A stretch of DNA of 64,000 nt, taken from positions 1-64,000 of the forward strand of contig VFIW01000042.1 in NCBI GenBank assembly GCA_006386115.1, in the 5' to 3' direction. Source of the stretch: Globisporangium splendens (taxonomy: Eukaryota; Oomycota; Peronosporomycetes; Pythiales; Pythiaceae). The notes beneath the pieces were generated by a model. That model was not told the origin of the DNA. It ran no database searches and saw only the letters and a list, made by a program, of their open reading frames with translations. The translations under genes and the position numbers were made by a program. Each line of letters opens with the position of its first letter. Position 1 is the first letter of the stretch. Of this stretch, positions 1-10,629 are shown in pieces.

Positions 1-788
1 GACGCAAACCCATGGAATTTCGCTTGCTTGATGCTGAACTCTTCTTGCATCGCACGTTCGATGGCTTCGTCCAGCGTCTTGGGGTACTCGCGGAACAGTT
101 GGTTCCAAATCGGACCATCACTCAGACCCGTCATGAACGTCACGACTTGCGTCGGAACGTCAATCGGCTCGTCAACGATACTCGACACCAAGTAACGAGC
201 ACGTTGTGCATACGAGTGAAGGTCGAAACGGCCTTGACGAAGCTTGAGGAACTCGGCACGCGCACGGAACTCACTCTGCGGAGGTTCAAACGCCTTCTTG
301 AGTTCGGCCTTGAAATGATCGTAGCTGGGGAAGCAGTTTAGATCCGCTAAACGCTTGCCATACGCCCAGCTCTTCGCACGACCCGCAAGGTTGGACATCG
401 CGAACAATACTTGCTGCGAAAGGTCTCGCAGTTGTCTTGCAGCGATGGCTGCATCCAACTCGACGAACCATCGTGAGAGAGGTTCGTTCTCTCCACCGCG
501 ATACGGAGAGACGTCAAGCTTCAGTGGCACCGTCCTGATTGAGGAAACAGGGGTTGCGACCTGCTTCCGGGAGGACATGATCTCGTGGTGCATGAAGCTG
601 ACCACCGCACTCTTCTGGTCCTCCGGAGACGCCGATCGAAGCAGACTGACCACAGCAGCCTCTCCGATGACATCTCGCGTGCGCTCAAGCGCCATCCACT
701 CATGAGAAGACAAATGAGGGAAACCCTCAATAGTCAACTCGACAGTTTCCGGTACTGCTGGACCGAGTGGGGTTCCTGTAGCATCCAT
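1..788 (-). CDS. Gag polyprotein of family A copy A1, partial
   Basis: Reads in the minus strand from an ATG at 788 off the window edge. The encoded protein parallels the intact Gag of A3 (start 11399), covering the N-terminal part and the retrotransposon-gag capsid-like region, and stops short of the zinc knuckle, which lies outside the window. By comparison with A3 and A4 I see no stop in this stretch. Gag is the structural protein that packages element RNA into virus-like particles. An upstream in-frame GTG also exists, but the ATG is the likelier start. Whether the downstream pol is intact cannot be seen. Confidence 0.7.
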   Translation of the reverse strand, partial: MDATGTPLGPAVPETVELTIEGFPHLSSHEWMALERTRDVIGEAAVVSLLRSASPEDQKSAVVSFMHHEIMSSRKQVATPVSSIRTVPLKLDVSPYRGGENEPLSRWFVELDAAIAARQLRDLSQQVLFAMSNLAGRAKSWAYGKRLADLNCFPSYDHFKAELKKAFEPPQSEFRARAEFLKLRQGRFDLHSYAQRARYLVSSIVDEPIDVPTQVVTFMTGLSDGPIWNQLFREYPKTLDEAIERAMQEEFSIKQAKFHGFA

Positions 789-907
789 GTTCCAAACAAG
801 GATCCTCGCAGGGTCTTGGACAGGAATGCTCGACGTGCTTAAAGCCGCGTCGTCAAACCTCTTCACTTCACTGGGTCGTTGGAAGGACCGCTCGAAGTGC
901 TGCCAGG

Positions 908-1556
908 TGTAAGAGGGCGCTGTTCACAACAGTCCCTCAAACACGGCACACACGCTTGTGCCAGAGGAAGCGATCTCCCGACTTGGAGGGAGGAAGAAGA
1001 CTTGAGGGCTTGGAGGAAAATTTGCAACTGAATTGAAAAGGTTATGGTTCCTGTCGCTACTTACTGATGAACCCCAAGGGATCCTACAGGTTTTATAACT
1101 AAAACCTAAATATACACAATAAAACCTATGAATCTGATATATAAAACCTTGGGTACACTGACGTTGAACCTACGGGATCTTCGAGAAGCTTGAACTTCAA
1201 GTCTTGTTTAAAATCCCTGCAAAGTGATTGGCTCGCGCCACTCACTTCAGGCGGCAGAGACACGTCGGTCTCGTCGCCAGTCCAGTTTCCCAAGCAGGAA
1301 CCATCACTCAGTACTTGATTAGTACATGGATGTCATCGCTCTATACTGACTAGTACATGAGAGCAACATTCTGCACTGATCAGCACAGAGAACACTCGTG
1401 ACGTCATCGAATGACGTCACACGTGCATGTGGGGACTGTATTACCGTAATCACTTTGTTATTTGTGTCTCCACAATGCACGCTGAAGGTGGTGTGTGACA
1501 CACTAGATCTGGGAACAGATCCACCTTGATGTAATGGCTGGTTGTGGCCCATTACA
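908..1556 (-). repeat. LTR of family A copy A1 (5' LTR, minus orientation)
   Basis: 649 bp bounded by TGTAA and TTACA (as read on the minus strand TGTAATGG...CTCTTACA). Nearly identical to the LTRs at 1623, 10630, 17590 and 24557. The PBS-like TGGTAGCAC follows two bases after its end on the minus strand, which identifies it as a 5' LTR. Confidence 0.85.
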
Positions 1557-1622
1557 CCATCCCCTCCTTAAACTCACAAGTACCTTGCGTACTTTTGCAG
1601 ACCTTTCGGAGCAGTTCACTTT
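1557..1622 (-). repeat. 66-bp remnant of the 3' internal end of a further family A copy
   Basis: Reverse complement of the last bases before the 3' LTR in A3 (17524-17589), including the purine-rich polypurine tract. It lies upstream of the A1 LTR and directly abuts the A2 LTR, so it marks a broken tandem copy. Confidence 0.8.
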
Positions 1623-2271
1623 TGTAATGGGCTATAACCAGCCATTACATCAAGGTAGATCTGTCCCCAGATCTAGTGTGTCACACACCACCTTCAGCGT
1701 GCATTGTGGAGACACAAATGACAAAGGGATTACGGAAATACAGTCCCCACATGCACGTGTGACGTCAGAAGATGACGTCACGAGTGTTCTCTGTGCTGAT
1801 CAGTGCAGAATGTTGTTCTCATGTACTAATCAGTACAGAGCGATGACATCCATGTACTAATCAAGTACTGAGTGATGGTTCCTGCTTGGGAAACTGGAAT
1901 GGCGACGAGACCGACGTGTCTCTGCCACCTGGAGTGAGTGGCGCGAGCCAATCACTTTGCAGGGATCTTAAACAAGACTTGAAGTTCAAGCTTCTCGAAG
2001 ATCCCGTAGGTTCAACCTCAGTGCACCCAAGGTTTTATATATCAGATTCATAGGTTTTATTGTGTATGTTTAGGTTTTAGTTATAAAACGTGTAGGATCC
2101 CTTGGGGTTCATTCGCAAGTAGCGACAGGAACCATAACCATTTTAATTCAGTTGCAAATTTTCCTCCAAGCCCTCAAGTCTTCTTCCTCCCTCCAAGTCG
2201 GGAGATCGCTTCCTCTGGCACAAGCGTGTGTGCAGTGTTTGAGGGACTGTTGTGGACAGCGCCCTCTTACA
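1623..2271 (+). repeat. 5' LTR of family A copy A2
   Basis: 649 bp, TGTAATGG...CCTCTTACA, with a few percent difference from the other copies. Its double TGACGTCA motif has a changed five-base spacer (GAAGA). PBS-like TGGTAGC follows two bases downstream. Confidence 0.85.
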
Positions 2272-2390
2272 CCTGGTAGCACTTCGAGCGGTCCTTCCAA
2301 CGACCCAGTGAAGTGAAGAGATTTGACGAAGCGGCTTTAAGCACGTCGAGCATTCCTGTCCAAGACCCTGCGAGCATCCTTGTTTGGAAC

Positions 2391-3435
2391 ATGGATGCTA
2401 CAGGAACCCCACTCGGTCCAGCAGTACCGGGAACTGTCGAGTTGACTATTGAGGGTTTCCCTCATTTGTCTTCTCATGAGTGGATGGCGCTTGAGCGCAT
2501 GCGAGATGTCATCGGAGAGGCTGCTGTGGTCAGTCTGCTTCGATCGGCGTCTCCGGAAGACCAGAAGAGCGCGGTGGTCAGCTTCATGCACCACGAGAAT
2601 CATGTCCTCCCGGAAGCAGGTCGCAACCCCTGTTTCCTCAATCAGGACGGTGCCATTGAAGCTTGACGTCTCTCCGTATCGCGGCGGAGAGAACGAACCT
2701 CTCTCGCGATGGTTCGTCGAGTTGGATGCAGCCATCACTGCAAGACACTGCGAGACCCTTCGCAGCAAGTGTTGCGCGATGTCCAACCTTGCGGTCGTGC
2801 GAAGAGCTGGGCGTATGACAAGCGTTTAGCCGATCTAAACTGCTTCCCCAGCTACGACCACTTCAAGACCGAACTCAAGAAGGCGTTTGAACCTCCACAG
2901 AGTGAGTTCCGTGCGCGCCGAGTTCCTCAAGCTTCGTCAAGGCCGTTTCGACCTTCACTCGTATGCACAGCGTGCTCGTTACTTGGTGTCGAGTATCGTT
3001 GACGAGCCGATTGACGTTCCGACGCAAGTCGTGACGTTCATGACGGGTCTGAACGATGGTCCGATTCGGAACCAACTGTTCCGCGAGTACCCCAAGACGC
3101 TGGACGAAGCCATTGAACGTGCGATGCAAGAAGAGTTCAGCATCAAGCAAGCGAAGTTCCATGGGTTTGCGTCGAGACCAATGCGGCAATCAAATGCCGT
3201 GCATGATGGTCCCGAGCCCATGGACATCTCGTATATTTCCGCGCCTGGAAATGAGCGTCCTCGCAACGATGGGAAGTGTTTCCGTTGCGGGAAGTCAGGT
3301 CACATTGCTCGGAACTGCAAGGTGTCTTTGCCAGGTCGGCAAACGACACAAGGTGCTCGTTCGAACAACCACGATCGTTCTTACGGTCGTCGGTTCGAGC
3401 GGTCACCTGGGCCAAAAAACGGGAATGGACAGTAG
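2391..3435 (+). pseudogene. Gag of copy A2, frameshifted
   Basis: Homologous to the intact Gag at 11399-12445, but the frame changes several times. Compared with A3 I see a one-base gain near 2594, and one- or two-base losses near 2747, 2775, 2794 and 2918. The C-terminal zinc knuckle (CFRCGKSGHIARNC, C-X2-C-X4-H-X4-C) near 3285 is preserved in a local ORF. The differences are mostly short deletions rather than substitutions, which may reflect sequence error as well as decay. Confidence 0.75.
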
Positions 3436-5476
3436 GGGCGGGGCCTCCTACTGGCCCGGAAAAGAGGACTGTGGACGTTGTGGAGACACAGGACTCTGGC
3501 CCCCATGTGCATCAAGCACATGCAGTTTCCACTATGAGTGAGAAGAGTGTCAGTCAAACGTCAAGTTTGATCGTTCACAAAGTTCATGTAGACGGTATTG
3601 CAACGCCTCTACGAGCTTTGGTTGACACTGGTGCGTCGAACAACTTTGTTCGAAATGAAGTGATCGTCAGGCATGGTGTCTTCGTGCCTGATGCGAATGA
3701 AGAGAAGACAATGATTGTCCGGTTGGCAAATGGGTCAACTGGGAAGATTTCCGAGGAGGTGAAGACGAGTTTATTTTACTCGACCTCGATGACGAGTTTG
3801 ACATCATCCTGGGAATGCCGTGGTTGAAGCGTTACCAACCTAGCATTGACTGGATGAATATGAAGATCTCCGTTGACAAGTCACGCGATGTTGACTTGTG
3901 CTGCACAACAACGGATGAAGTAGTATGGGTGTATACATCTGTGGAAGAGATCCCAGATGACCCTTGTGATATTGCGGTGTGCGATGGCCCCCCATGTTCA
4001 CAAGTGGTACCCATTTTGAAGACGACGAACGGAGGTGGAGCAGTCAGGCGCCAGAAAAAGACTGTCTCCTTTGCCATCGACGACGAGAAGGTTCGTGATG
4101 GCGTTGACAAGAGTGAATGGAAGTGGAACAAACACCCTTCCCAAGACAAGAAGAAGAAGACCAGCAAGAGAAGTTTTCGCCAAGAGTTTTGAGTACCCCT
4201 GATCAAGGTACAAGTGGCGATGACGAAGGGAGTGTCCAAGCACAAGACACTCCAAGCGAGTTTGCGAATATCGCGGTCTACAATGAAGAAGGTGACGTGG
4301 ATGTAATCCGTCACGTGAAGATTGAAAATCCTCCAAGTTCAGTCGAAGAGTTGATTTCCTTGCCATCGATGAGCAAGAAGACACTGGAGCGCAGCCTAGC
4401 GAGAGGCGATATGCGCAGGTGTGTGTGATCGTCGAACGGTCGACGAAGGCTTCGTCACACAGCATCGAGTGCGGATGCAGATGTGTTGGACGAAAAGACA
4501 CGGAAGGAAAGGTTCGAGGAGCAGTCGTGGGACGCCCTCGAGAAGAACCCCGTGTATGCGCTTGCCAGGGAATATGAAGACATTTTCCCTGACAAGGTGC
4601 CGGACGAATTGCCATTTGACAGAGGCATTCGTCATGAGATTGATGTACTTCCTGGCACGAAGTACTGCATCACAAGACAGTGGCCGTTGCCAAAGGAACA
4701 AGTCGAGGCAATCGACGAGTTCTTTGCACAACGTGCTGAGGCTGGTCATGTGCGGGAGAGCAAGTCTCCGCATTGCAGCCCCACTTTCTGTGTGAAGAAG
4801 GCAACTGGAGGTTGGCGCATTGTTCACGCTTTCAACAAGATGAACGACGCGACAATTCCAGCCCAGGCTCCGGTTCCACGCAAGGACATGATCCTTGATG
4901 GAATGGTTGGCAGCACCGTCTTTAGTGCTATCGATCTGAAAGATGGGTTCTATCAGATTCGAATGCGCGAAGACGATGTTCCACTGACCGCAGTGAGTAC
5001 CCCGAGTGGTATGCTGTGGGAATGGTTAGTGATGCCACAGGGACTGAAGAATGCTCCTGCGACCTTCAATCGAATGGTCACGAACGTTCTTCGTCCTCTG
5101 CGAACATTTGCACCAAGTTACTTTGACGACATTTTCGTTCATAGTAAGACCACGAATGGGAAGTTTGATGCCGATGTTCACCTCGATCATCTTCGTCAAG
5201 TTTTCCAAGTCATGCGTGAGAACAAACTCTACGCAAACTTGAAGAAGTGCATGCTCTTCGCCCCCGAGATCCCTGTTCTCGGTTGTTTTGTGGACAAGAG
5301 CGGTGTTCAAGTCGATCCGGAGAAGGTCAAAGCTATTGACGATTGGCCTGTGCCTCAGAACGTCAAACAGCTACGACAATGGTTGGGTTTAGCCAACTAC
5401 TTGCACAAGTACACGCGCAATTATGCAGCGTTGGTGCAACCCCTCACACAGCTCTTGAAGAAAGACGTCGAGTGGA
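3414..5476 (+). pseudogene. Protease and reverse transcriptase region of copy A2, broken and truncated
   Basis: Starts at the -1 slippery heptamer (3414-3420) by which pol would be entered. An aspartic protease motif DTGASNNF lies near 3628. Single-base losses near 4177, 4410, 4436 and 4456 disrupt the frame before reverse transcriptase. From about 4483 a 332-codon ORF holds the RT palm, including the catalytic YFDD box near 5118, and ends with a stop created at the junction to the family B LTR. RNase H and integrase are absent, so this copy cannot move on its own. Confidence 0.8.
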
Positions 5477-5477
5477 C

Positions 5478-6010
5478 GTAACCGGACACTTCCGAGTTAC
5501 GCAGCACAGTACTTGTGTGAGGAAGCGTATTCAACGCTTCTCTCAAGGACTCTCTTCCGAGAGCGGTTGCCTGCTTCCTGCAGTGCAACAATCGGTTACC
5601 TATAGGTCTCTATAGAGTAACCGTCGATAACCAAAGCTTTAGTTAACGGTAAAAATGGAACTGTTTATTTGTTGGAGGTTGCCCTCTGTAGGACAACCTG
5701 GATTATCTTTATGTAACTATGAACAATAGCAATCTCAAGTGTAATTACTCCCCATGGGGCAATGAGTTGCTATGAAAGACTAACGCTAGTTGTCTTATGT
5801 GATTGGGTGAAATGCATGTTCAATTATATCCAATCGGAGGCGCCGTCACTCAGACTGGCTGCCGGCTCCACCGTGAAGGTTCGAGCAAGTACGACGAACC
5901 TCATGGTTCGGTCTTCAACTTGTTGCGCGTACTCTACGTACCGCAAGGTTCGGTTTGGTTGTGTGGCACAACACAAGTGCGTAACCATGTTACAGTGTAA
6001 CCCCGTTACA
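5478..6010 (-). repeat. 3' LTR of family B
   Basis: On the minus strand it begins TGTAACGG at 6010, directly after a polypurine tract (AAGTGGGGGTGG in 6011-6024), and ends in GGTTAC at 5478. Only the terminal A needed to mirror the TGTAAC start is missing. Length is 533 bp. No second copy exists in the window, so the boundaries rest on these terminal signals alone. Confidence 0.6.
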
Positions 6011-6193
6011 CCACCCCCACTTAAAGTGCGAAACACTCAAAGGGTCGGTGTGAGAAACGTGTGGATCTCGCGCGTGTGCGCCGAGAAAGGGGAACATTCG
6101 TGTATTCCTCGGGAAAGAGCACAGCGGCGGCGCGTGCGTTAATTTCACCGAGTGTTGGCACATATAGTCACTGTGCTCGCGCACGTGAGTATC

Positions 6194-7738
6194 ATGGCCA
6201 CCAACAAAGCTGTCCGCGAGAAGCTCGCGCGACAAAAAGGTGAAGGCGTCGGCACTCTCGTCGAAACTCTGCGCAAGCGCGAGGAAGACAGAGAGGTCGC
6301 GTCGAGCGCAAGACGAACGACGGTCACCGCGGATGCGGTCGACGTGCCTGCGGAGAGCGACGGCAGGCCTGCTCTCACATCTGATAGCGCTCCTGCTGTA
6401 AGCAGTGAGTTGCGATTCGGAGACCTCCCTTCCGTGAAGCCGTTGTTCGCGCGTGCTTTGGAAGAGGAGGAAGCGACTGAGGAATTCCTCGTCGTTGACA
6501 ATGACGGGAGCTCGCTTGAAGACGAGGGAGCGCTCACCCTGAAGCTCGGCTCCATCGACGAGTGGGTCGAGTACGAGGAGTTGCAAAGCGAGCGACACGC
6601 CGCTTATCTCCACGAGCTCGAGCGAGATCCATCCGCTGACGTCTCGATGTATCGGACGAAGGAGAAAAATGACGCTGTTGAGGCTGTCAACAATCGTAAG
6701 AGGAAGCACGAAGTCCTCATTACAAACGAAGAGGCAGGAATGCGAGCCATCGTTCACGATGAGCTCAAGTACTCACTGCCCGAAATGCCGCCGCCAGAAC
6801 TATGGCCGGCTGGCAAGACCGCATCGAATCTGCTCGCGAGAGCTAGACTTTGTGCGCGGGACTATGACGCTCAATTTAAAAATTGGCGTGAAAAGCGATT
6901 GCGGGATGAAAATGGGGAATTGCGTATTCACCCGATCCCAGTCGTCCTCTTTGTTGGAGAGACGGAAGAAGAGTACGATGCCGACTTCATGTCGTGCATC
7001 AGTAAAATTAAGGGAGGTAGCACTCGCACAGTGTCTACCGATCCGACAGCGCAACGCAGTCAACGCATGCAATTTGCAGTTGACCGTGTTCGTCTGTTTC
7101 GTTCCAAGCAGGGCGGCGGCACGCCTCTGCGAGCGGGTGGTCGCGCTGGTATCAGGCGACAAATTACTCGCGCGAATGACAGTCCCTCAGTTGCGCCTCA
7201 AAGGCGTCAACAAGATCCGGGACGTCTTCGCGAAGACGCTCAGCAGGCTCCCAAGAGCTCTGCGACACATCGCACCCACGCCACTTCACAAGGTAGTGGG
7301 TGTTCCCCTTACGCCGCTGCACACGCAGCAGGCGCTCAACATGGTAGTGGCGCTGTCCCTGCTTATCAATCAGCGGGATCGGCGGCGCTCTACCGCGCTT
7401 CAGCATCGGTGGTTGCACCAGATGCGATGGTTCAGATGGTTCACGCGAACGCATCGTCTTTGGGGGCGCTACAGCAAGCCGTCCGTACCCTTCGCCAGCA
7501 ATATCTGGACGAGACCTCGCTGTTAAAGCGGAGGGTGACAGCGCTTGAGACGGAGCTGAAGGAAGCTCGTCAGATGCTGGAGGAGTACCATGTCCGCGGG
7601 AAGCACTTCCACGCGAGGTACGCTCCGCGGGTGAAGACGCTTTGGGAGAGGCACAACGCGCTCGTGTCTCGATGGGCGGCGTCTGAGCCCCCTGATGAGA
7701 CCGACGTGCTCCCGGACTGGGATAAAAATCCGCAGTAG
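6194..7738 (+). CDS. Antisense ORF of family B element; 514-aa protein with C-terminal coiled coil
   Basis: Long uninterrupted ORF on the strand opposite to family B pol, with an ATG at 6194 in a good context (atcATGGCC). It starts about 180 bases inside the 3' LTR and runs toward the element interior, overlapping the chromodomain-encoding end of pol in 7164-7738. The protein is acidic and Arg/Glu-rich in its first half and Ala/Gly/Ser-rich around residues 330-420. Residues about 435-480 show a leucine heptad pattern (e.g. LLKRRVTALETELKEARQML) typical of a coiled coil. I recognise no enzyme domain. It resembles in layout, but not obviously in sequence, the antisense ORFs of A3 and A4. Transcription would have to start in or near the 3' LTR in antisense. 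It could also be a captured host gene. Confidence 0.6.
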   Translation: MATNKAVREKLARQKGEGVGTLVETLRKREEDREVASSARRTTVTADAVDVPAESDGRPALTSDSAPAVSSELRFGDLPSVKPLFARALEEEEATEEFLVVDNDGSSLEDEGALTLKLGSIDEWVEYEELQSERHAAYLHELERDPSADVSMYRTKEKNDAVEAVNNRKRKHEVLITNEEAGMRAIVHDELKYSLPEMPPPELWPAGKTASNLLARARLCARDYDAQFKNWREKRLRDENGELRIHPIPVVLFVGETEEEYDADFMSCISKIKGGSTRTVSTDPTAQRSQRMQFAVDRVRLFRSKQGGGTPLRAGGRAGIRRQITRANDSPSVAPQRRQQDPGRLREDAQQAPKSSATHRTHATSQGSGCSPYAAAHAAGAQHGSGAVPAYQSAGSAALYRASASVVAPDAMVQMVHANASSLGALQQAVRTLRQQYLDETSLLKRRVTALETELKEARQMLEEYHVRGKHFHARYAPRVKTLWERHNALVSRWAASEPPDETDVLPDWDKNPQ

Positions 7739-10629
7739 CGTCATGGCAGCGCTTAAGCAAACCCACGTAGAACATGGGGTGCGTTGCCATTCTCGTTGGG
7801 AGATCGAGCTTGTAATTCAAGTCTCCAATCTTCTCCACAACAGTGTATGGCCCGATGAATCGTGGCAACAACTTACTCCCGCTGGGGAGCGTTGTGACTG
7901 CATCGTTTGGTAGGTTTTTAATGCTTCAAAGCACTTTATCACCCACACAAAACGTTTGTTTGTTCTTTCTACCCGATTTATCGGCGTAGAGCTTTTGCTT
8001 GTCTTGCGCAGCAGCTAGTTGGTCACGTACGCGACGCAACAATGCTGCGCGCTCATCGACAAATTGCCGCGCTGCCGCGACGGCTTTGTCTTGCTTTGTC
8101 GTTGCTCTCGCAGCGCGTGCTGCAGAGAGATCTATTTCTGCGCCGGTGTGTGACACCGCGCGTCCTTCCTTTCGTGGCTGACGCTCGCACGAGCAGTCGC
8201 CTGATTCCGTCTGAGACTGGCTATTTTTAGCACGAGTACCGTAACTCAGTACCGTGGGTGATCCATCTTTAGGGACACGTGTACCGTAACTCCGTACCGT
8301 GCCCGACATGTCAATACTCTGCGTGCTGTCCGGTAAGACCGTGACAGATTCGGAACGCGATCGCACAGGCGGCGCATCGCGTGCGTCCACGTGAGCGGTC
8401 GACGCCACGTCCGGTGACGGAGATCGCGCGCTCGCATCGAGCGCAGCGAGTTGCCCTCCTACCGCAGAACGTTCGACGCCCTCGAACAGAGTGGCGGGTA
8501 CGCGCAGGTGCCGCAGCGAGTTAAAGTAGAACGGAGTCACGGCCGTAGAGGCGTGCTCGCTGCTATTTATAGCAAACTCGGCGTACGGCAGCCAGCGGCT
8601 CCAGTCGCGGGGATGGTCGACAGCGATGCTGCGAAGAATATCCTCGACGACACGGTTCACGCGCTCAGTTTGCCCGTCTGTCTCGGGGTGATCGGCAGTG
8701 GACAACGCCAGATCTGTGCCGAGCAGGCGAAAGAGTTCGCGCCAAAAAGCAGCGGTAAAACGCGGGTCCCGGTCTGATACAATAGACTCGGGCAAGCCGT
8801 GATAGCGGAACACGTGCTCTAACAATAGGCACGCCGTCTCTTGCGCAGTGACATGCTTGCGCACGGGTGCAACGTGCACCATTTTGCTCAGTCGGTCGAC
8901 GAACACGACGACGCCTGTGTTGCGCGTCTTGTCTTCCAGGAAACCGAAGACGAAATCCATGCTGACCGACTTCCAGCAGTCTTGCGGAATCGGCAGCGGA
9001 TGCAGCGGCGCTTTGTTCTTGCCCGCAGGCTTCACGCGCTGGCACTGCTCGCATGAGCGTACATAATTGGCCACCCATTTGTATTGGTGTGGCCACCAAA
9101 ACACATTAGACACTTGCGAGAAGGTCTTTTCACGTCCGAGATGCCCACTCGCTGGTGCATCGTGAAACTCATGCAGGATCGAAAGTTTCAGATCCTGGTC
9201 ATGCGGTACATACACACGCGGGTAATCAAAGTTGGACAGTCGATGCCACAACAACCCGTCGTGATAACTAAACCGAGCAAGCTTTGACTCGAGTTTGGCA
9301 GGCAATGACTCTTTGGACAAGCCGTCAAAGTGAGCAATCAACAAGCAACATTCATCGTCCTTTGCATAAAGCGACTGAATATTGTCCTTGAGCTTTGTTT
9401 GCACTCGACTGATGCTCAGATGCATGAGATCAGGAGTGCGCTCCAAACACAGGGCGTCAGAGCTGCTGTCAACGCTCGACTCGTAATCTGGACGGCGCGA
9501 GAGCGCGTCCGCCAGAACATTTTCCTTTCCCGGTTTGTATTCTACCCGAAAGTTGAACTCGGAGAAGAATGCAAGCCATCGCGCCATTCGCTGCGATAAA
9601 TGGGGGGAATTAATCGCGGTCCGCAAGGACGCGTGATCCGTGTACACAACGAACGGTGTCGCACCCAAAAGGTGGACCCTGAACTTCAAGAGAGCGTACT
9701 TGATCGCAAGCAGCTCCTTGTCGTGCACAGGATAATTCTTTTCAGCTGCCTTAAGCAGTCTGCTTTGGTATGACACAACGCGCTCATGGCCGTCATCATC
9801 CTTCTGCATCAGCGCACAGCCGATTGCAAAATCGCTAGCATCGCACACGACACTGAAGGCTTTCGTGTGGTCCGGCAACGCCAGGACAGGAGCGCGAACA
9901 AGCGACTCCTTCACGTCAATGAATGCATTCATGACATCATTCGTCCAGTCCCACTCGACATCCTTTTTCAAGAGATGCGTGAGCGGACGGACTCTCACCG
10001 CATAGCTGTGGCTGTACTTGTGCAAGTAATTTGCCAAGCCAAGCCACTTGCGCAAGTCCTTGACATTCTTTGGGATCGGCCAGTCGGCGATCGCCTTGAT
10101 CTTCTCTGGGTCCGCGCGGACGCCAGCTTTGCCAACATAGCAGCCCAGGATCGGTATCTCTGAGGCGCCAAAGATGCATTTCTTCAGGTTGCGATACAGA
10201 CTGTTGTCTCGTAAGCACTGCAACACTGAGCGCAAATGTCTCTTGTGCACGTCAACGGCACTGAGATCTCCTTCGGCACGACTGTGCGCGAAGATGTCAT
10301 CGAAATAGCTCGGTGCATACGCGCGATGAGGACGCAGAAGATGCGTTACCAGACGATTGAACGTCGCTGGTGCATTCTTCAAACCTTGCGGCATAACGAG
10401 CCACTCCCACAGCATCCCGCTGGGTGTGCTTACTGCCGTCAAGGGAACGTCACTCTCTCGCATGAGGATCTGATAGAACCCATCCATCAGATCCAGTGCG
10501 GAGAACACTGTCGAGCCGCCCATGGAGTCGATCAAGACATCCTTTCTTGGGATCGGCGTTTGTGCCGGAATGGTGGCGGCGTTCAGCTTGTTGAAAGCGT
10601 GAACAATGCGCCAGCCACCAGTCGCTTTC
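7164..10629 (-). pseudogene. Pol of family B: RT, RNase H, integrase, chromodomain (5'-truncated, one nonsense)
   Basis: Opens at 10629 inside RT (KATGGWRIVHAF) and continues as a 900-codon frame. It holds the RT catalytic YFDD box near 10305, RNase H, an integrase HHCC zinc-binding region (H-X3-H..C-X2-C, CEQCQRVK), and the DDE catalytic core (MDFVFG, SDRDPRF, DGQTERVNR). A single TGA at 7924-7926 interrupts the integrase C-terminal region. The frame continues to 7164 through LLPRFIGPYTVVEKIG and a Ser/Pro-rich linker to a chromodomain (YHVERLLRVQRR...YLVKWRG...SSWEPAERL). Chromodomains in Ty3/gypsy integrases are thought to steer insertion to marked chromatin. Gag, protease and the start of RT are absent. 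Confidence 0.85.

Larger units (their letters stand above)
1..1622 (-). mobile_element. Ty3/gypsy family A, copy A1 (partial, runs off left edge)
   Basis: Minus-strand copy of the same retrotransposon as A2-A4, recognised by near-identity of its LTR and gag to the array at 10630-25207. It holds a 5' LTR (908-1556) and the start of gag (788 down to 1), and continues beyond the window. Upstream of its LTR are 66 bases that belong to the 3' internal end of another family A copy, so this LTR was shared by two tandem minus-strand copies before the join to A2 at 1622/1623. Confidence 0.85.
1623..5476 (+). mobile_element. Ty3/gypsy family A, copy A2 (3'-truncated, decayed)
   Basis: Plus-strand copy with 5' LTR (1623-2271), gag and pol up to the end of reverse transcriptase. 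Similarity to A3/A4 stops just after the LLKKDVEW motif that precedes RNase H, and the next base begins the family B LTR. Integrase, chromodomain and 3' LTR are missing. The coding part carries many 1-2 nt indels relative to A3 and A4. Confidence 0.85.
5478..10629 (-). mobile_element. Ty3/gypsy family B (chromodomain type), 5'-truncated by the A3 LTR
   Basis: Minus-strand element containing, from right to left, reverse transcriptase (starting in mid-domain at 10629), RNase H, integrase, chromodomain, a long antisense ORF and a 3' LTR. Its pol resembles family A pol but is clearly diverged. The LTR end lies one base from the truncation point of A2, which suggests family B inserted into or recombined with A2. 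Its 5' half is missing, or replaced, at the A3 LTR. Confidence 0.8.

Noticed and set aside
5478..6010. Possible small host gene in the family B LTR (ORFs of 60-126 codons)
   Set aside because: ORFs overlap in several frames with poor composition, and the LTR boundaries with polypurine tract explain the segment better.
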